A stretch of 64,000 nucleotides of DNA from an uncultured Fibrobacter sp. (GCF_947166265.1 NZ_CAMVDO010000007.1:89790-153789), one strand, 5' to 3'. Counted from the stretch's first letter, positions 42,982-52,476 are shown. Numbers and translations: made by a program. The notes: generated by a model from the sequence alone, not told the origin.

Positions 42982-45044
42982 GTTGTTCTCCTTTAGAATT
43001 TCAAGAATCCCTAGAGGTTGGTCAAGTAGATTTTGTATCGCCAGACGAAATTAAGATTCAATTAAACATTGATGCTCCAGAGGATGTTTCCCTTAGTACT
43101 GGACTACCGAGAGTTTTTCCAAGAATCAATGGTTATGTTTTGATTCATACCGAAGACGGTTATGTGGTTGGACAAATTGAATGGATAACAATAGAAAAAT
43201 CACCATACCCCAAGAGACAGGGACTAGGTGACTTTGGTTTAGTGGACTTACCCTTCCCGATGCGGAAAATGAGTGTTAAACCTTTAGGAGTTTTGAGGGA
43301 AAAAGAATCTTCGACATACTCTTTTCAGAGGGGGGTGAGTTCTTTCCCGTCTGTGGGTGATAATGTTCTTCTACCAACAGAAAAACAATTAAAGGCCATC
43401 ATTGAATCTGGTGAAAATAGATTTGTGGAAATAGGCTTTTCCCCTTTCGCTGAATCCGCTAAAATTGCTGTGGATCCTGATAAATTATTTGGAAGGCATT
43501 TGGCTGTTTTGGGAAATACTGGCAGTGGAAAATCTTGTTCTGTTGCTGGGTTAATTCGATGGTCTCTTGAAGCTGCCAAAAAACACGTTGGATCAGAAAA
43601 TCCGAATGCAAGATTCATTATCTTAGATCCAAATGGAGAATACAAAAAAGCGTTTGCAGAAGACCATAATGTTCGATATTTTTCGGTTAATGAGACTGAG
43701 GTAGAAAACAGATTAAAAGTCCCTTTGTGGTTTTGGAATTCAAATGAGTGGTGCGCCTTTGCCCAAGCTTCAGGAAAGTCTCAAAAACCAACTTTGATAA
43801 ATACCCTTCGTTCGGTTCGTTCAGGAATAGACGCTCCTATTGTTGATGAAAAAATTGAGATGAGAAGATATATTTCAACCATTATTACTGCACTCAAATG
43901 TGAAAAGAATTGTGGTAGCCCTTGGGGATCTTTTCCTAAACCAAAAAATTTTCATGATCTGCTTCTAAAGTGGAACGAGAGTTTTGTTGTAAAAGAATCT
44001 TTTAGTGAATCACAAAAAAAATGTATTGCAGAAATAAATAGCTGGGTTGAACGCAAAAGAGAAGAACGCACAAGTCGTCCTGAATGTAGGTATCCTATTT
44101 TTGCGTATTCGCATAAAGATATAGACGACATATTGACTATACTTCAGAACGCTTATATTGAATTTGGCGGAGTTGATTTAGATGTTGGAGAATTAGATGC
44201 GGATATTCCACGCCCATTTTCGGGAGAGTCTTTTTTGAAGTGTCTCTCTGCAAATGCTGAAATTCTTAAAACATCGGAATATATAAGCGTAATGGAAACT
44301 CGAATAAAAACATTATTGTCTGATGTCAGAATGAAGTCAATAGCGGATTATGATAATTTGCGTTTGGATGATTGGTTAAATAATTATATAGGTGGTGATT
44401 CCGCTAGTAATGGAACTATTACAATTATTGATTTATCTTTGGTTCCTGCTGAATTAATTCACATTCTGACTGCAGTTATTGCAAGGATGACATTTGAGGC
44501 TTTGCAGCGATATCGTAAAAAGAATGAAAAATGTTTACCAACTGTTTTGGTTATGGAAGAAGCCCATACTTTTGTCAAACGTTATACAGAAGATGCTGAA
44601 AATCAATCCGCTTCGGAAATGTGTTGTAAAGTTTTTGAGAAAATAGCAAGAGAAGGTCGCAAGTTTGGTTTAGGAATGGTTCTTTCTTCTCAAAGGCCTT
44701 CTGAATTGTCTCCGACGGTATTATCGCAGTGTAATACTTTTTTACTTCATCGAATTAGTAATGATAGAGATCAAGAACTGGTAATGCGCTTAATACCAGA
44801 CAATCAAAAAGGATTGCTGAGAGATTTGCCTTCTTTGCCATCACAGAATGCGATTCTTTTGGGATGGGCTTCTGAGTTGCCAATGTTTGTAAAAATGAGG
44901 TACTTACCCAAGAATCAACGGCCTCAATCTGATGATCCAGATTTTTGGAATGTGTGGACACGAAAAGATGGAAGGCCTATTGATTGGACTGCCGTGGCAA
45001 ATGAATGGCAAGGGGCAAAAACGAGTCTCGTTGAAAGAAGCTGA
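42978..45044 (+). CDS. HerA-like ATPase/helicase of a SIR2-HerA defence pair
   Basis: The 688-aa protein has an N-terminal HAS-barrel-like part (about 1-130), a HerA/FtsK-type motor with Walker A LGNTGSGKSCSVAG (179-186), FIILDPNGEYKKAF, Walker B VLVMEEAHTFVKRY (about 522-530), SSQRPSELSPTVLSQCNTFLLHRI as sensor/arginine-finger region and the closing LPSQNAILLGWASELPMFVK. This is the DUF87/HerA family. It is translationally coupled to the SIR2 gene. In known pairs the HerA hexamer is needed for defence and modulates NAD hydrolysis. Confidence 0.9.
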   Translation: MSCSPLEFQESLEVGQVDFVSPDEIKIQLNIDAPEDVSLSTGLPRVFPRINGYVLIHTEDGYVVGQIEWITIEKSPYPKRQGLGDFGLVDLPFPMRKMSVKPLGVLREKESSTYSFQRGVSSFPSVGDNVLLPTEKQLKAIIESGENRFVEIGFSPFAESAKIAVDPDKLFGRHLAVLGNTGSGKSCSVAGLIRWSLEAAKKHVGSENPNARFIILDPNGEYKKAFAEDHNVRYFSVNETEVENRLKVPLWFWNSNEWCAFAQASGKSQKPTLINTLRSVRSGIDAPIVDEKIEMRRYISTIITALKCEKNCGSPWGSFPKPKNFHDLLLKWNESFVVKESFSESQKKCIAEINSWVERKREERTSRPECRYPIFAYSHKDIDDILTILQNAYIEFGGVDLDVGELDADIPRPFSGESFLKCLSANAEILKTSEYISVMETRIKTLLSDVRMKSIADYDNLRLDDWLNNYIGGDSASNGTITIIDLSLVPAELIHILTAVIARMTFEALQRYRKKNEKCLPTVLVMEEAHTFVKRYTEDAENQSASEMCCKVFEKIAREGRKFGLGMVLSSQRPSELSPTVLSQCNTFLLHRISNDRDQELVMRLIPDNQKGLLRDLPSLPSQNAILLGWASELPMFVKMRYLPKNQRPQSDDPDFWNVWTRKDGRPIDWTAVANEWQGAKTSLVERS

Positions 45045-45059
45045 CAAACGTTTTTGATT

Positions 45060-45353
45060 TTAGTCTATATCATTCTTGTCTCGGAGAACTTTCCAATCTT
45101 TGATTATCCCGCCTAAAATCCGCCGAGGTTCTAAATCTGCGGCTTTGAGTTCCTCCCATATTTCGTCAACTTTTGTTTTCCCGGCTTCTGAAAAAGGAAC
45201 GATTCCGATGTAGGTTGATTCTGGTAATCTAATGTTATGATGGGGCGAAAGTTCGGAAAAACCATGGTTCGCGAGAATGTCTTGTCTTTCCTTTGTTGCC
45301 GAAGGGTTGGCGACAGAATCAATGGTGATAATCATCCATACATTTTTGGGCAT
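45060..45353 (-). CDS. Hypothetical 97-aa protein, possible ferredoxin-like fold
   Basis: The ATG at 45353 has AAGGAGAG upstream. The protein MPKNVWMIITIDSVANPSAT has the order strand (VWMIITID), helix (TKERQDILANHGF), strand, strand (STYIGIVPF), helix (KTKVDEIWEELKAADLE), strand (RRILGGIIKDW). This beta-alpha-beta-beta-alpha-beta pattern is shared by Cas2, VapD and many other small proteins. No catalytic motif is certain. It converges with HerA (15 bp between stops) and is divergent from the CRP-type promoter region. Function unknown. Confidence 0.5.
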   Translation of the reverse strand: MPKNVWMIITIDSVANPSATKERQDILANHGFSELSPHHNIRLPESTYIGIVPFSEAGKTKVDEIWEELKAADLEPRRILGGIIKDWKVLRDKNDID

Positions 45354-45443
45354 AATCTCTCCTTTTGTTGCATTTTGTTTATAGTCTAAAAATGTCTTTT
45401 TATTGATGAAAATCCAATAACTTTATTCAAAAAAACTTTGCTG

Positions 45444-45459
45444 TGTGACGTGTGTCACG
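45444..45459 (+). promoter_or_regulatory. CRP/FNR-type operator with class-II promoter geometry
   Basis: TGTGACGTGTGTCACG fits the CRP form TGTGA-N6-TCAC(A). A TATAAT lies at 45482-45487, so a start near 45494 would put the operator centre (45451.5) at about -42, the class-II activator position. No good -35 box is present, as expected for an activated promoter. The first gene downstream is the YunG-like one, then the NACHT gene. The rest of 45354-45654 holds AT-rich sequence and a frame (45464-45682) I do not trust. Confidence 0.55.
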
Positions 45460-45654
45460 CTAATTGAAAAACGAATACGGTTATAATACGCCCACGTTTC
45501 AGCGGTATACAAAAAAAATCGGACCTCGGGGCGAGGTGTGGGGTGAATATGGGGGTGTTTTACCCTCGTTTGGGGTGTTTGGGGCTGGAAAAGATTACTT
45601 CTTTATTATTTTTATGTTTAATTGGACCGCTTTTGCGGTAGGAGTTGTTATTCT

Positions 45655-46065
45655 ATGGATGCGGCTAAACTGGACCAATTGAAGGATGTCCTGAATCGGG
45701 TATGGGCCGAGGACACCTGTTATCCTGGTTCGTGGAATAAGGATATCCCATGCAAGGGACAATGTGAGCCGACGGCATGTGTCGTGCAGGATTTGTTAGG
45801 CGGTGATATCTACAAGATTGTCGGCGACGAGTCAATCGGTGCTAAGGGCGCGCATTTTTTCAATGTTATTGATGGCGAAATTGTTGACCTGACTGCCGCT
45901 CAGTTTGACGGTCCTGTTGCCTATGGAAAGGGCAATAAGGTGGAAGGACTTGCTCTTCGACAGTTGAGAACACACGGTCGCTTTAACCGAAAGCAACGCT
46001 ATGAAAACCTGAAAAGAAAGATTGCTGCTATAATGGAATATTCTTTAAATGCTGAGGGGGAATAA
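45655..46065 (+). CDS. YunG-like protein
   Basis: The ATG at 45655 (GGTAGGAG upstream) gives 136 residues: MDAAKLDQLKDVLNRVWAED, then TCYPGSWNKDIPCKGQCEPT, the typical YunG opening, and GAHFFNVIDGEIVDLTAAQF. The Cys in KGQC and the His in GAHFFN with Asp in VDLT could form a papain-like set; that is inference. It precedes the NACHT gene by 10 bp under the same promoter, suggesting a partner role, although YunG-type proteins are also found outside defence loci. Confidence 0.7.
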   Translation: MDAAKLDQLKDVLNRVWAEDTCYPGSWNKDIPCKGQCEPTACVVQDLLGGDIYKIVGDESIGAKGAHFFNVIDGEIVDLTAAQFDGPVAYGKGNKVEGLALRQLRTHGRFNRKQRYENLKRKIAAIMEYSLNAEGE

Positions 46066-46075
46066 AAGGCTGTTT

Positions 46076-48352
46076 ATGACGAAACAAGAATATATCCAAT
46101 CCTTGAAGAAAGAAGTTGAACAGTTTCATCCTTTTTTAAGGGACCGGCTTTTTGCGGCTATGCAAAAAGAGGCTGCTATTGATTCCTACGATTATACACA
46201 TGGAAATAATGAGCAAGGTGCCGATTTTATAGTTATGACACGTAATAGTGTTACTAAGAGGGAATATGCTGTTGCTGTAATTGTTAAGTCCGGTTCTATC
46301 ACAAACTCACTTGATGTTATTGAACGACAAATTTCTCAATCGACAACAGACCGAAAAAATCAAAATGGTGAAGAGTTTTCTGTCCGTAGTTTTTGGGTAA
46401 TTACAAATAATACCATCTCAAAGAATGCAAGAGATTATATAAATAAAAAATTTGATAACTTGAATATTGAATTTTGGGATTATCAAGAAGTAGTTAGATT
46501 AAGTGATTTGTATATGGGTGATGATTGGTTGGAACCGCATCATTCGACAAATACCTTCTTGCAGACGAAACGGCAATATTTTGTGGATATGATGTCAAGG
46601 AATTCCCTTGCCCAAAATTTAGGAGAATTCTCTTTAAGACAAACTGTTGTTGAACGAAAGGCCGAATACAATAGCAATCAGCAGAAGAATGACCCGCCGA
46701 AGAAGGTGAATGTTTTAGAGTGTGCCAAAAGAAGGAAAATGATTCTGCTTGAGGGTGGGTTTGGTTCTGGCAAAACTCGCATGCTCCATCAGATTGGCCT
46801 TGATTTGTGTGACCAAAAGAATGATGAACACCCGTTGATTCCGATTTATTTGACATATCAGGATTTATGCACCAAATATAGACTCGATGCAGACGAAGTT
46901 GTTCTCAATGAAATAGAAAAGAGTGTTCAGGATGAACTGCAAGATGATGGCCAGTACCTGTTCCTTATAGATGGTGTTGACGAAGCAAACTTTCCTGATC
47001 GTGAAAAAGCTGAAAAGTTATTCAAGTTTTATCAAAAAATAGAATCGAAAAATGTGAATGCGGTCCTGGCGACTAGAAACATAACGCCGCTATTTCAAAA
47101 AGAAGAAAGACTTAAGAGTGACTGTCGTGTATTAGAAATCCGCCCATTATCTACAACAGAAATAATCCGCTACATTTTGAATGTTTGCAAAAGAGAAAAT
47201 CTTTCGAATAGGGTGTTCTCGGATTTAAGCAGTAATGATTTGCTTAAGGATATTGCGAAAATTCCCATTACGGCGATTCTACTTGCTCAAATATTAAAAA
47301 ACGATGTGAAAGATTTGCCATCTACATTGCCCGAACTTTTTCAGAAATTTGTAGAGTTGTCTTTGGGAAGATGGGATGTCGAAAAGGGCTTGCTAGCCCA
47401 AAAACAGTATGAAGCTCTTGATGCTATTGCGACCGATATTGCGATATACATGTTCGACAACTCTCTTACGCAAATAGGCGAAGATGAGGCGAAAGGGTTC
47501 TTTGTAAAATATGTAAACGAGCGCAACACCGGATTGGTTGTTGAGCTACTATATAGACATTTAGTGGATAATTCCGGCATTGTGACGGTATATGATGGAT
47601 GCTTTTCGTTCAAGCACCGTGCAATTCTGGAATTCCTGTATGCTAGAAGGAAGGCTCTGGAAAAGACTCTCCCTATCAACAAGCAAATGCTGACTCTGAA
47701 TTGGCAAAATGTCTATTATTTCTATTACGGATGTCTGAAAGATTGCCCTGATGAAATTAAGGCGTTCAAGGATCTCGAATGCAGTAACACATTTGAAAAA
47801 ATGATGAAGCTGTTTTTTGCGCCGAACTTCCTTTTAGCGGCATACAATACACCATATAATGTCATATCTGAAACGTTGTCTAGCGCAATCAATGAGTCTG
47901 GTCACATCTATCTTGAGATGAAAAAGGATGCCGATTGTCCCTTCTTGCGCTTTTCGGAGATGAATTTTCTGTGGTTCTTCCAGATGTTGATGAGGAATCT
48001 GTATTCTTACAATTTCTTCAGAGATGCCATAGAAAAATATCTGGTGGATTTAGACTCAAATAAAATTACCGAACCCGATGCTTACACGCTGTTCTTTATT
48101 TCTATGATACGCGTGACATTGAAAATCGACAAGCCTACAGATTTCTTGTTCGATATGCAAAATAAGTTGCCAGCCCAGATTAAACTGGGGCTTTTCCATG
48201 AGGTTAAATCCGAGAAGGACCTGTCGGAAAAGGCTGCGACTTACATTAAGAAGATGACAAACAAATTGAAAAGAGATGGCTTTGCCGATAAGAGATTTTT
48301 GAATAATCTTTATAAAGAACCTTTAACAATCAAAGCTAAGAAGAAAGTTTAA
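46076..48352 (+). CDS. NACHT NTPase with restriction-endonuclease-like N-terminus
   Basis: I use the ATG at 46076 (MTKQEYIQSLKKEV); 46049 lies inside the previous gene. The 758-aa protein has an N-terminal PD-(D/E)XK/Mrr-like domain (about 1-140; GADFIVMTRN with the metal Asp, then EYAVAVIVKSGS with the Lys), and a STAND/NACHT ATPase with Walker A LLEGGFGSGKTRML (about 224-233), Walker B YLFLIDGVDEAN (about 295-304) and ATRN, then a helical C-terminal sensor half. Nuclease-NACHT proteins are known anti-phage sensors. Oddity: the E/Q expected two residues before the Lys seems to be Ile, so the nuclease may be divergent or inactive. Confidence 0.82.
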   Translation: MTKQEYIQSLKKEVEQFHPFLRDRLFAAMQKEAAIDSYDYTHGNNEQGADFIVMTRNSVTKREYAVAVIVKSGSITNSLDVIERQISQSTTDRKNQNGEEFSVRSFWVITNNTISKNARDYINKKFDNLNIEFWDYQEVVRLSDLYMGDDWLEPHHSTNTFLQTKRQYFVDMMSRNSLAQNLGEFSLRQTVVERKAEYNSNQQKNDPPKKVNVLECAKRRKMILLEGGFGSGKTRMLHQIGLDLCDQKNDEHPLIPIYLTYQDLCTKYRLDADEVVLNEIEKSVQDELQDDGQYLFLIDGVDEANFPDREKAEKLFKFYQKIESKNVNAVLATRNITPLFQKEERLKSDCRVLEIRPLSTTEIIRYILNVCKRENLSNRVFSDLSSNDLLKDIAKIPITAILLAQILKNDVKDLPSTLPELFQKFVELSLGRWDVEKGLLAQKQYEALDAIATDIAIYMFDNSLTQIGEDEAKGFFVKYVNERNTGLVVELLYRHLVDNSGIVTVYDGCFSFKHRAILEFLYARRKALEKTLPINKQMLTLNWQNVYYFYYGCLKDCPDEIKAFKDLECSNTFEKMMKLFFAPNFLLAAYNTPYNVISETLSSAINESGHIYLEMKKDADCPFLRFSEMNFLWFFQMLMRNLYSYNFFRDAIEKYLVDLDSNKITEPDAYTLFFISMIRVTLKIDKPTDFLFDMQNKLPAQIKLGLFHEVKSEKDLSEKAATYIKKMTNKLKRDGFADKRFLNNLYKEPLTIKAKKKV

Positions 48353-48367
48353 TAACAGGAGTATGAA

Positions 48368-49597
48368 ATGAAGACAATTAAGAAAATTGGCCTGGTGAGT
48401 GCGGTTGCATTTGCGATGCTTGCATTCGCGGCTTGTGAAGACTCTTCGTCGGCCTCTAGCAATGAACCTGATGAAAATGCCGCGGTCGATTCTTCATCTT
48501 CGGTCTGTAAGGATTGCGAAGATGGGGATGGTTCGAGTAGTTCTAAAAAAGTTGAATCTTCTGACAGTCAGAGTAGAGATTCTTCAAGTGATGAAAAATC
48601 AAATAGTTCATCTTCCAAAAAAGGAAATGCTACAAATAGTTCGTCGTCTGTCAAGGGGAATTCGAATTCTTCAGCGAGCATCCTAGATGGCGATTGTCAA
48701 GATGGCGATACGAGAACAAATCTTGTTAGCAATGCGGTGATGTTCTATTACCATTGTGAGAGTGGAGAATGGATAAGGGATAGCCTTGTGAGTCTAATTG
48801 ATACTTCTGAAAACGTGATTTCTAGGCCCAAGCTGAATCTCGACAGCGTGTTCAACCCCGATGTAGATTATGGCGAATTCAAGGATGAACGCGACGGACA
48901 TATATACAAGACAATTACTTTTGTTGATGGGGGTAACACGCGGACGATGTTTGCCCAGAACTTGAATTACGGCACGTTTGTGAAATTAGGGGAGGAATCT
49001 GATGCAGAGGTGCAGAAGCATTGTTACGATGATGACGAATGGTATTGTGATCACTTTTTTGGCGGACTTTACACGTGGAGTGAAGCCTTTGGTTTGCCAA
49101 GGACGTGTGATACGGTTCCTACTGGGAACAGTGCCGAATGTCCTGATACGATTTGGACTACAGCGCAACTCAATAATGGGTGGCAAACAATCAAAAGAAG
49201 TCTGTGGAAAGGTTTGTGTCCAAAAGGTTGGCATATACTTACTGAAAATGAATGGGTAACGGCTGGAGTTCAGCAAATTACAGGCTCTTTGGTTGATGAT
49301 TTATCCAAGTCCACATGGTGGTATGAAAAGAGCGCTAACAATAAGACTGGAACCTCTCTTTTGGCCGTTGGGTATGCTGAAGATGACCCAATTAAACAAA
49401 GAGGTGATTCTAGTGTATATCTACACGAACGAACGGCATTCTGGCTTAGTAGTGATGTATACGGTATAGATTCTATTGGGGGGAATGTTGCAATGTCAAT
49501 GCTAATTACCTCCCATCACTTGGTTAATAAAGCCTCTGTGAGTGAAAATCGTTTCCGCAAGACGGCGGCGTTGTCTATTCGTTGCATAACAGATTAA
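48368..49597 (+). CDS. FISUMP-domain surface lipoprotein
   Basis: This 409-aa protein has the signal and lipobox AFAAC (lipid Cys at about residue 23), a Ser-rich linker (SSSSKKVESSDSQSRDSSSD), and a C-terminal FISUMP domain (Fibrobacter succinogenes major paralogous domain) with DGHIYKTITFVDGGNTRTMF, AQNLNYG, FGGLYTWSEAFG, GLCPKGWHILTENEW and the ending SIRCITD. Such proteins form the largest paralogous family of Fibrobacter and are thought to sit at the cell surface. The ribosome site CAGGAG and a 15-bp gap behind the NACHT gene show it may be co-transcribed, though its role is likely separate. Confidence 0.9.
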   Translation: MKTIKKIGLVSAVAFAMLAFAACEDSSSASSNEPDENAAVDSSSSVCKDCEDGDGSSSSKKVESSDSQSRDSSSDEKSNSSSSKKGNATNSSSSVKGNSNSSASILDGDCQDGDTRTNLVSNAVMFYYHCESGEWIRDSLVSLIDTSENVISRPKLNLDSVFNPDVDYGEFKDERDGHIYKTITFVDGGNTRTMFAQNLNYGTFVKLGEESDAEVQKHCYDDDEWYCDHFFGGLYTWSEAFGLPRTCDTVPTGNSAECPDTIWTTAQLNNGWQTIKRSLWKGLCPKGWHILTENEWVTAGVQQITGSLVDDLSKSTWWYEKSANNKTGTSLLAVGYAEDDPIKQRGDSSVYLHERTAFWLSSDVYGIDSIGGNVAMSMLITSHHLVNKASVSENRFRKTAALSIRCITD

Positions 49598-49630
49598 ACT
49601 ATAAACGGTCTAAAGCGACAAGGAGTATGT

Positions 49631-51088
49631 ATGTTTGGCGGAAATAACAAGGGAAAGAGAGCTGCGAACAAGAAGAAGGGGTATAAACACGAAAAGGGGA
49701 ACAACCTTTACCGAATTGAACAGCTTGGCACCCGTCTAATGATGGATGCGACTGTCAGTGACTGGACTGCCGAATCAAACTTGATTGACGACAACCTGCT
49801 GCCAGCACAATATGTTTCTTCATGGGAAGATACCAGGATAGATACGGTCCAGATTGAGGAAAATTCGTTAGTTCGCCGAGCCCAGGTAAATGACCTTTAC
49901 GATGAAGGCGATATTGATACATCTGCCCTTGAAACAATTGTCAAAAACTCCATGACCGGGGCATTGAACCAACTGAAAGCGGAGTATATGGCAGCCCATG
50001 ATGGGGAATGGGACAGTTCTCATACATTCAGCGCTTCTGAAATTTATTCGCACCTCTCCAATACTTCGTTTAATTCTGATGGATGGAATGGCTCCTTTGC
50101 TGTGTCCAACGGTTCCATTGTTGTTTCCGCGGCATTCCATAAGGCAAAAACCGTGGAGAATTTGTCCGCCCTGGTTGCAGAGAAAATCAGTGTAGATGTC
50201 AATCTTGTTTCTTTGGCCGAAAATAACGTCAGTATCGATGCCTCTGCCCAAATTACATTGAATGGTGTGGGTAGCGTGGATGTGGACAATGTAGCACTCG
50301 ATGCCCGCGCCCTCTTTAGGCAGGTTGTTGATAATCCCGGTGACGGAACCAATCCGAGGCTTGCTCTCGGGAATACGTTGAAATTCGAATCAGTGGCGGA
50401 TGCAGCCAACGACTTGACGACGGCCGACTATTCTGCCGGTGCCCAGGCTAACAACTCTTCCATTGGACAAACGTATTGGGGCGACCTCAACTTCAATGTG
50501 ACGAATGTGTCCAGTTTAGGAAGTGGGGTATCCATAACAAATCCTGTTACCTACAGCCTAGACAGTTCCTTGCCGTCTCCCAACAATATGCTATGGAGTG
50601 ATACCACTGTCCAGATATTGGAAAATAATCTAAGCATAAATTCTATTGTATCGCCGTTATACAGCCTGTATCAATGGATAAAGAATAATTCCTTTGTAAC
50701 ACAGAATAATCCGTCACCGCTTCTTCAGGATACCTTTGGCGGACTGCTGAATAGAAATGCTACAGAAAGTGTACCTTGGTCGAAATTGTTTAAAGGTATT
50801 CTGTCAGGTGAAGTTAAATCATTGCAGGATATTCTAGCTGCAAATCAGAATTCTTCAGGCGTTTCTTTAGAAAACAATGTTCTAAAAATTCCGTTTTCGC
50901 TGACTTGTGATTCTAATGCCAAAACATCGGCTTTGATAGCTGCAAATGAAATTGAAAAGTTGGGCTTTAATGTTGTAAAAAATCCGAGGCTTCTGCAGTT
51001 AGTGTGGAGGGGTTGGGAGGAGTCTAAGCAGCGGTTTTCTCCTTTTCCCAGGGTAGCGACACCTTGTAGCAGCCGCATTTCAGCATGA
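49631..51088 (+). pseudogene. N-terminal fragment of giant RTX-type adhesin, interrupted by ISL3-type element
   Basis: The start (AAGGAG ribosome site) opens MFGGNNKGKRAANKKKGYKH, a basic leader without a Sec signal, followed by IEQLGTRLMMDATVSD, reminiscent of the LEPR-XLL N-terminal motif of giant exported repeat proteins. About 450 native codons reach 50985; the remaining 33 or so (after VVKNP) are read from the element. With the element and one 8-bp copy removed the frame runs into VVKNPALNLTTSDVSLEFTL at 52485. The gene is therefore disrupted here; the N-terminal piece alone lacks the repeat and calcium-binding parts. The absence of a Sec signal suits type I export. Confidence 0.85.
50978..50985. 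repeat. Target-site duplication, left copy
   Basis: AAAAATCC stands directly before the element; the identical 8 bp follow it at 52477-52484. Eight bp is the usual size for ISL3 elements. Confidence 0.85.
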
Positions 51089-52476
51089 CCATGTCCAGCA
51101 TGTTTTTTGTGTTCCTGAACCCGTAGGCCATGCGTATGACGAACTTTATCTTGTTGTTCGTCGCCTCTATCCTAGCGTTCGACAGTCCGTACCTTATCGA
51201 TGCCAGTATCGCGTCGTAGTGGCGTTTTATCTTCTTCTGAAGTTCCACGAACGCCTTTATTCGGCATCGCCGAGCCCAGGCTATCCACTTGTCTAGTTCC
51301 CCTTTCGCCTGTTCGTATTCCATCGAGAAGATGACTCGAAGGCTTTCTTTCAAGGCCCGTGCGCGGAACAGTACCGGACATTTGATTTCGATCAGTTCCA
51401 GTTTCTTGCGTTGGTTCTCCGTCAGGTTCTCGGGAGCCTTCCCTACGGCATACTTCGAGTCCTTGATTATCTGCGAGAGCGACACCTTCTTTTCCTCGCC
51501 CTTCTTCGGACGGCCCCTGTCGCGTTTGACCTTGGGTTCTTCCGCCTCGGCCTTGCGCCTGAACTCGGCGCGTACCTGGTCCAGGGCTTCCATGGTCCAT
51601 TCCACGACATGGAACGGGTCCACGCAGCGCTTCGCGTTCGTGCAGTATTTCTCGATGCAGTCCCTTATCGTCCTTGCCCCGTCGCACGACACCAGCATTA
51701 TCTTCTTGCAGCGTTCGGGGCCGAGTTCCTCGAAGAAGAGTTCGACTGTCGCCTTGTCATGCCCCTCGTGAACCCACACGACCTTGCCGTTGTCGTGGTT
51801 CACCACGACGAGCATGTACTTGTGCCCCTTGCAGTAGCTGGTCTCGTCGATGCCTATGTTCACGAGGCCGTCGAGCGGGTCGCCCGCGGTTGATGCGATG
51901 GAGTCCTTGACCCGGCCCGCGATCTCGCCGACGCTCCGCCATGCGATCCTCATGTAGCTTGACGTGGCGGACTTGTTCATCTGTAGCGCGAACCAGGTGG
52001 TGACTTCCTCGAACTTGTGCGTGAAGCGCGATCCGTGTGCCGCCCATGGCACCTTGCATGAGTGGACGGCCTTGCAGTGCGGGCAGTACACGCGGTACGT
52101 GCTGTAGCGGAGGAACACCTTGTGCCCCTCGAAGTCCGTGCTGCGCCATAGTCTCGGACCCTTGCCGTTGCCATAGTCGTAGAACGTCCCCCTGTGGCCG
52201 CAGAGGCCGCACCTGTGACGGAAGGACTTTGTCGGGTGGACGTCTATGACGAGGCTGTTGTCTTCGATGGAAAGTTTGTCGATGGCGGTATGCTTGACTT
52301 CGAGCAGGGCTTTGACTATATTTTTGAACGGCATCTGAGTTATCCTGTGTTCAGTTTTTTGGGCAAAAAAAACTTTTAGGAAATTCAGGTGCCTTTTTTT
52401 GTTCAAAAGGCTTGATTTTATGCCGTTTTCAGGCTATTTTTTAGGAAAAATGTTCCACACTTAGCTCAGAAGAGCC
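50986..52476 (-). mobile_element. ISL3-family insertion sequence (1,491 bp)
   Basis: The element is bounded by imperfect inverted repeats: the left end starts GAGGCTTCTG and the right end, read inward, GGCTCTTCTG; both continue to AGTGTGGA, agreeing at 16 of 23 positions. Perfect 8-bp duplications flank it. It carries one intact ISL3-type transposase on the minus strand. A TAG at 52462-52464 inside the right end blocks readthrough into the adhesin. Confidence 0.9.
51024..52334 (-). CDS. ISL3-family transposase
   Basis: The ATG at 52334 (AGGA upstream) gives 436 residues, a usual ISL3 length; the TTG at 52406 is less likely. It has an N-terminal zinc-ribbon (CGLCGHRG, CPHCKAVHSCK) and a DDE-type core: Asp in NIGIDETSYCKGHKYM, Asp in LVSCDGARTIRDC and CVDPFHVVEWTM, and Glu in NARIEATNNKIKFVIRMAYG. 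No frameshift is visible, so the element may be active. The coding strand is antisense to the interrupted gene. GC content is higher than in the adhesin around it. Confidence 0.93.
   Translation of the reverse strand: MPFKNIVKALLEVKHTAIDKLSIEDNSLVIDVHPTKSFRHRCGLCGHRGTFYDYGNGKGPRLWRSTDFEGHKVFLRYSTYRVYCPHCKAVHSCKVPWAAHGSRFTHKFEEVTTWFALQMNKSATSSYMRIAWRSVGEIAGRVKDSIASTAGDPLDGLVNIGIDETSYCKGHKYMLVVVNHDNGKVVWVHEGHDKATVELFFEELGPERCKKIMLVSCDGARTIRDCIEKYCTNAKRCVDPFHVVEWTMEALDQVRAEFRRKAEAEEPKVKRDRGRPKKGEEKKVSLSQIIKDSKYAVGKAPENLTENQRKKLELIEIKCPVLFRARALKESLRVIFSMEYEQAKGELDKWIAWARRCRIKAFVELQKKIKRHYDAILASIRYGLSNARIEATNNKIKFVIRMAYGFRNTKNMLDMVMLKCGCYKVSLPWEKEKTAA

Noticed and set aside
45060..45353. Calling the 97-aa protein Cas2
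   Set aside because: Only the order of secondary structure is similar; no CRISPR array or other cas genes are visible.
45464..45682. 72-aa plus-strand frame before the YunG-like gene
   Set aside because: It starts with a TTG inside the predicted promoter, has no ribosome site and overlaps the real gene start.
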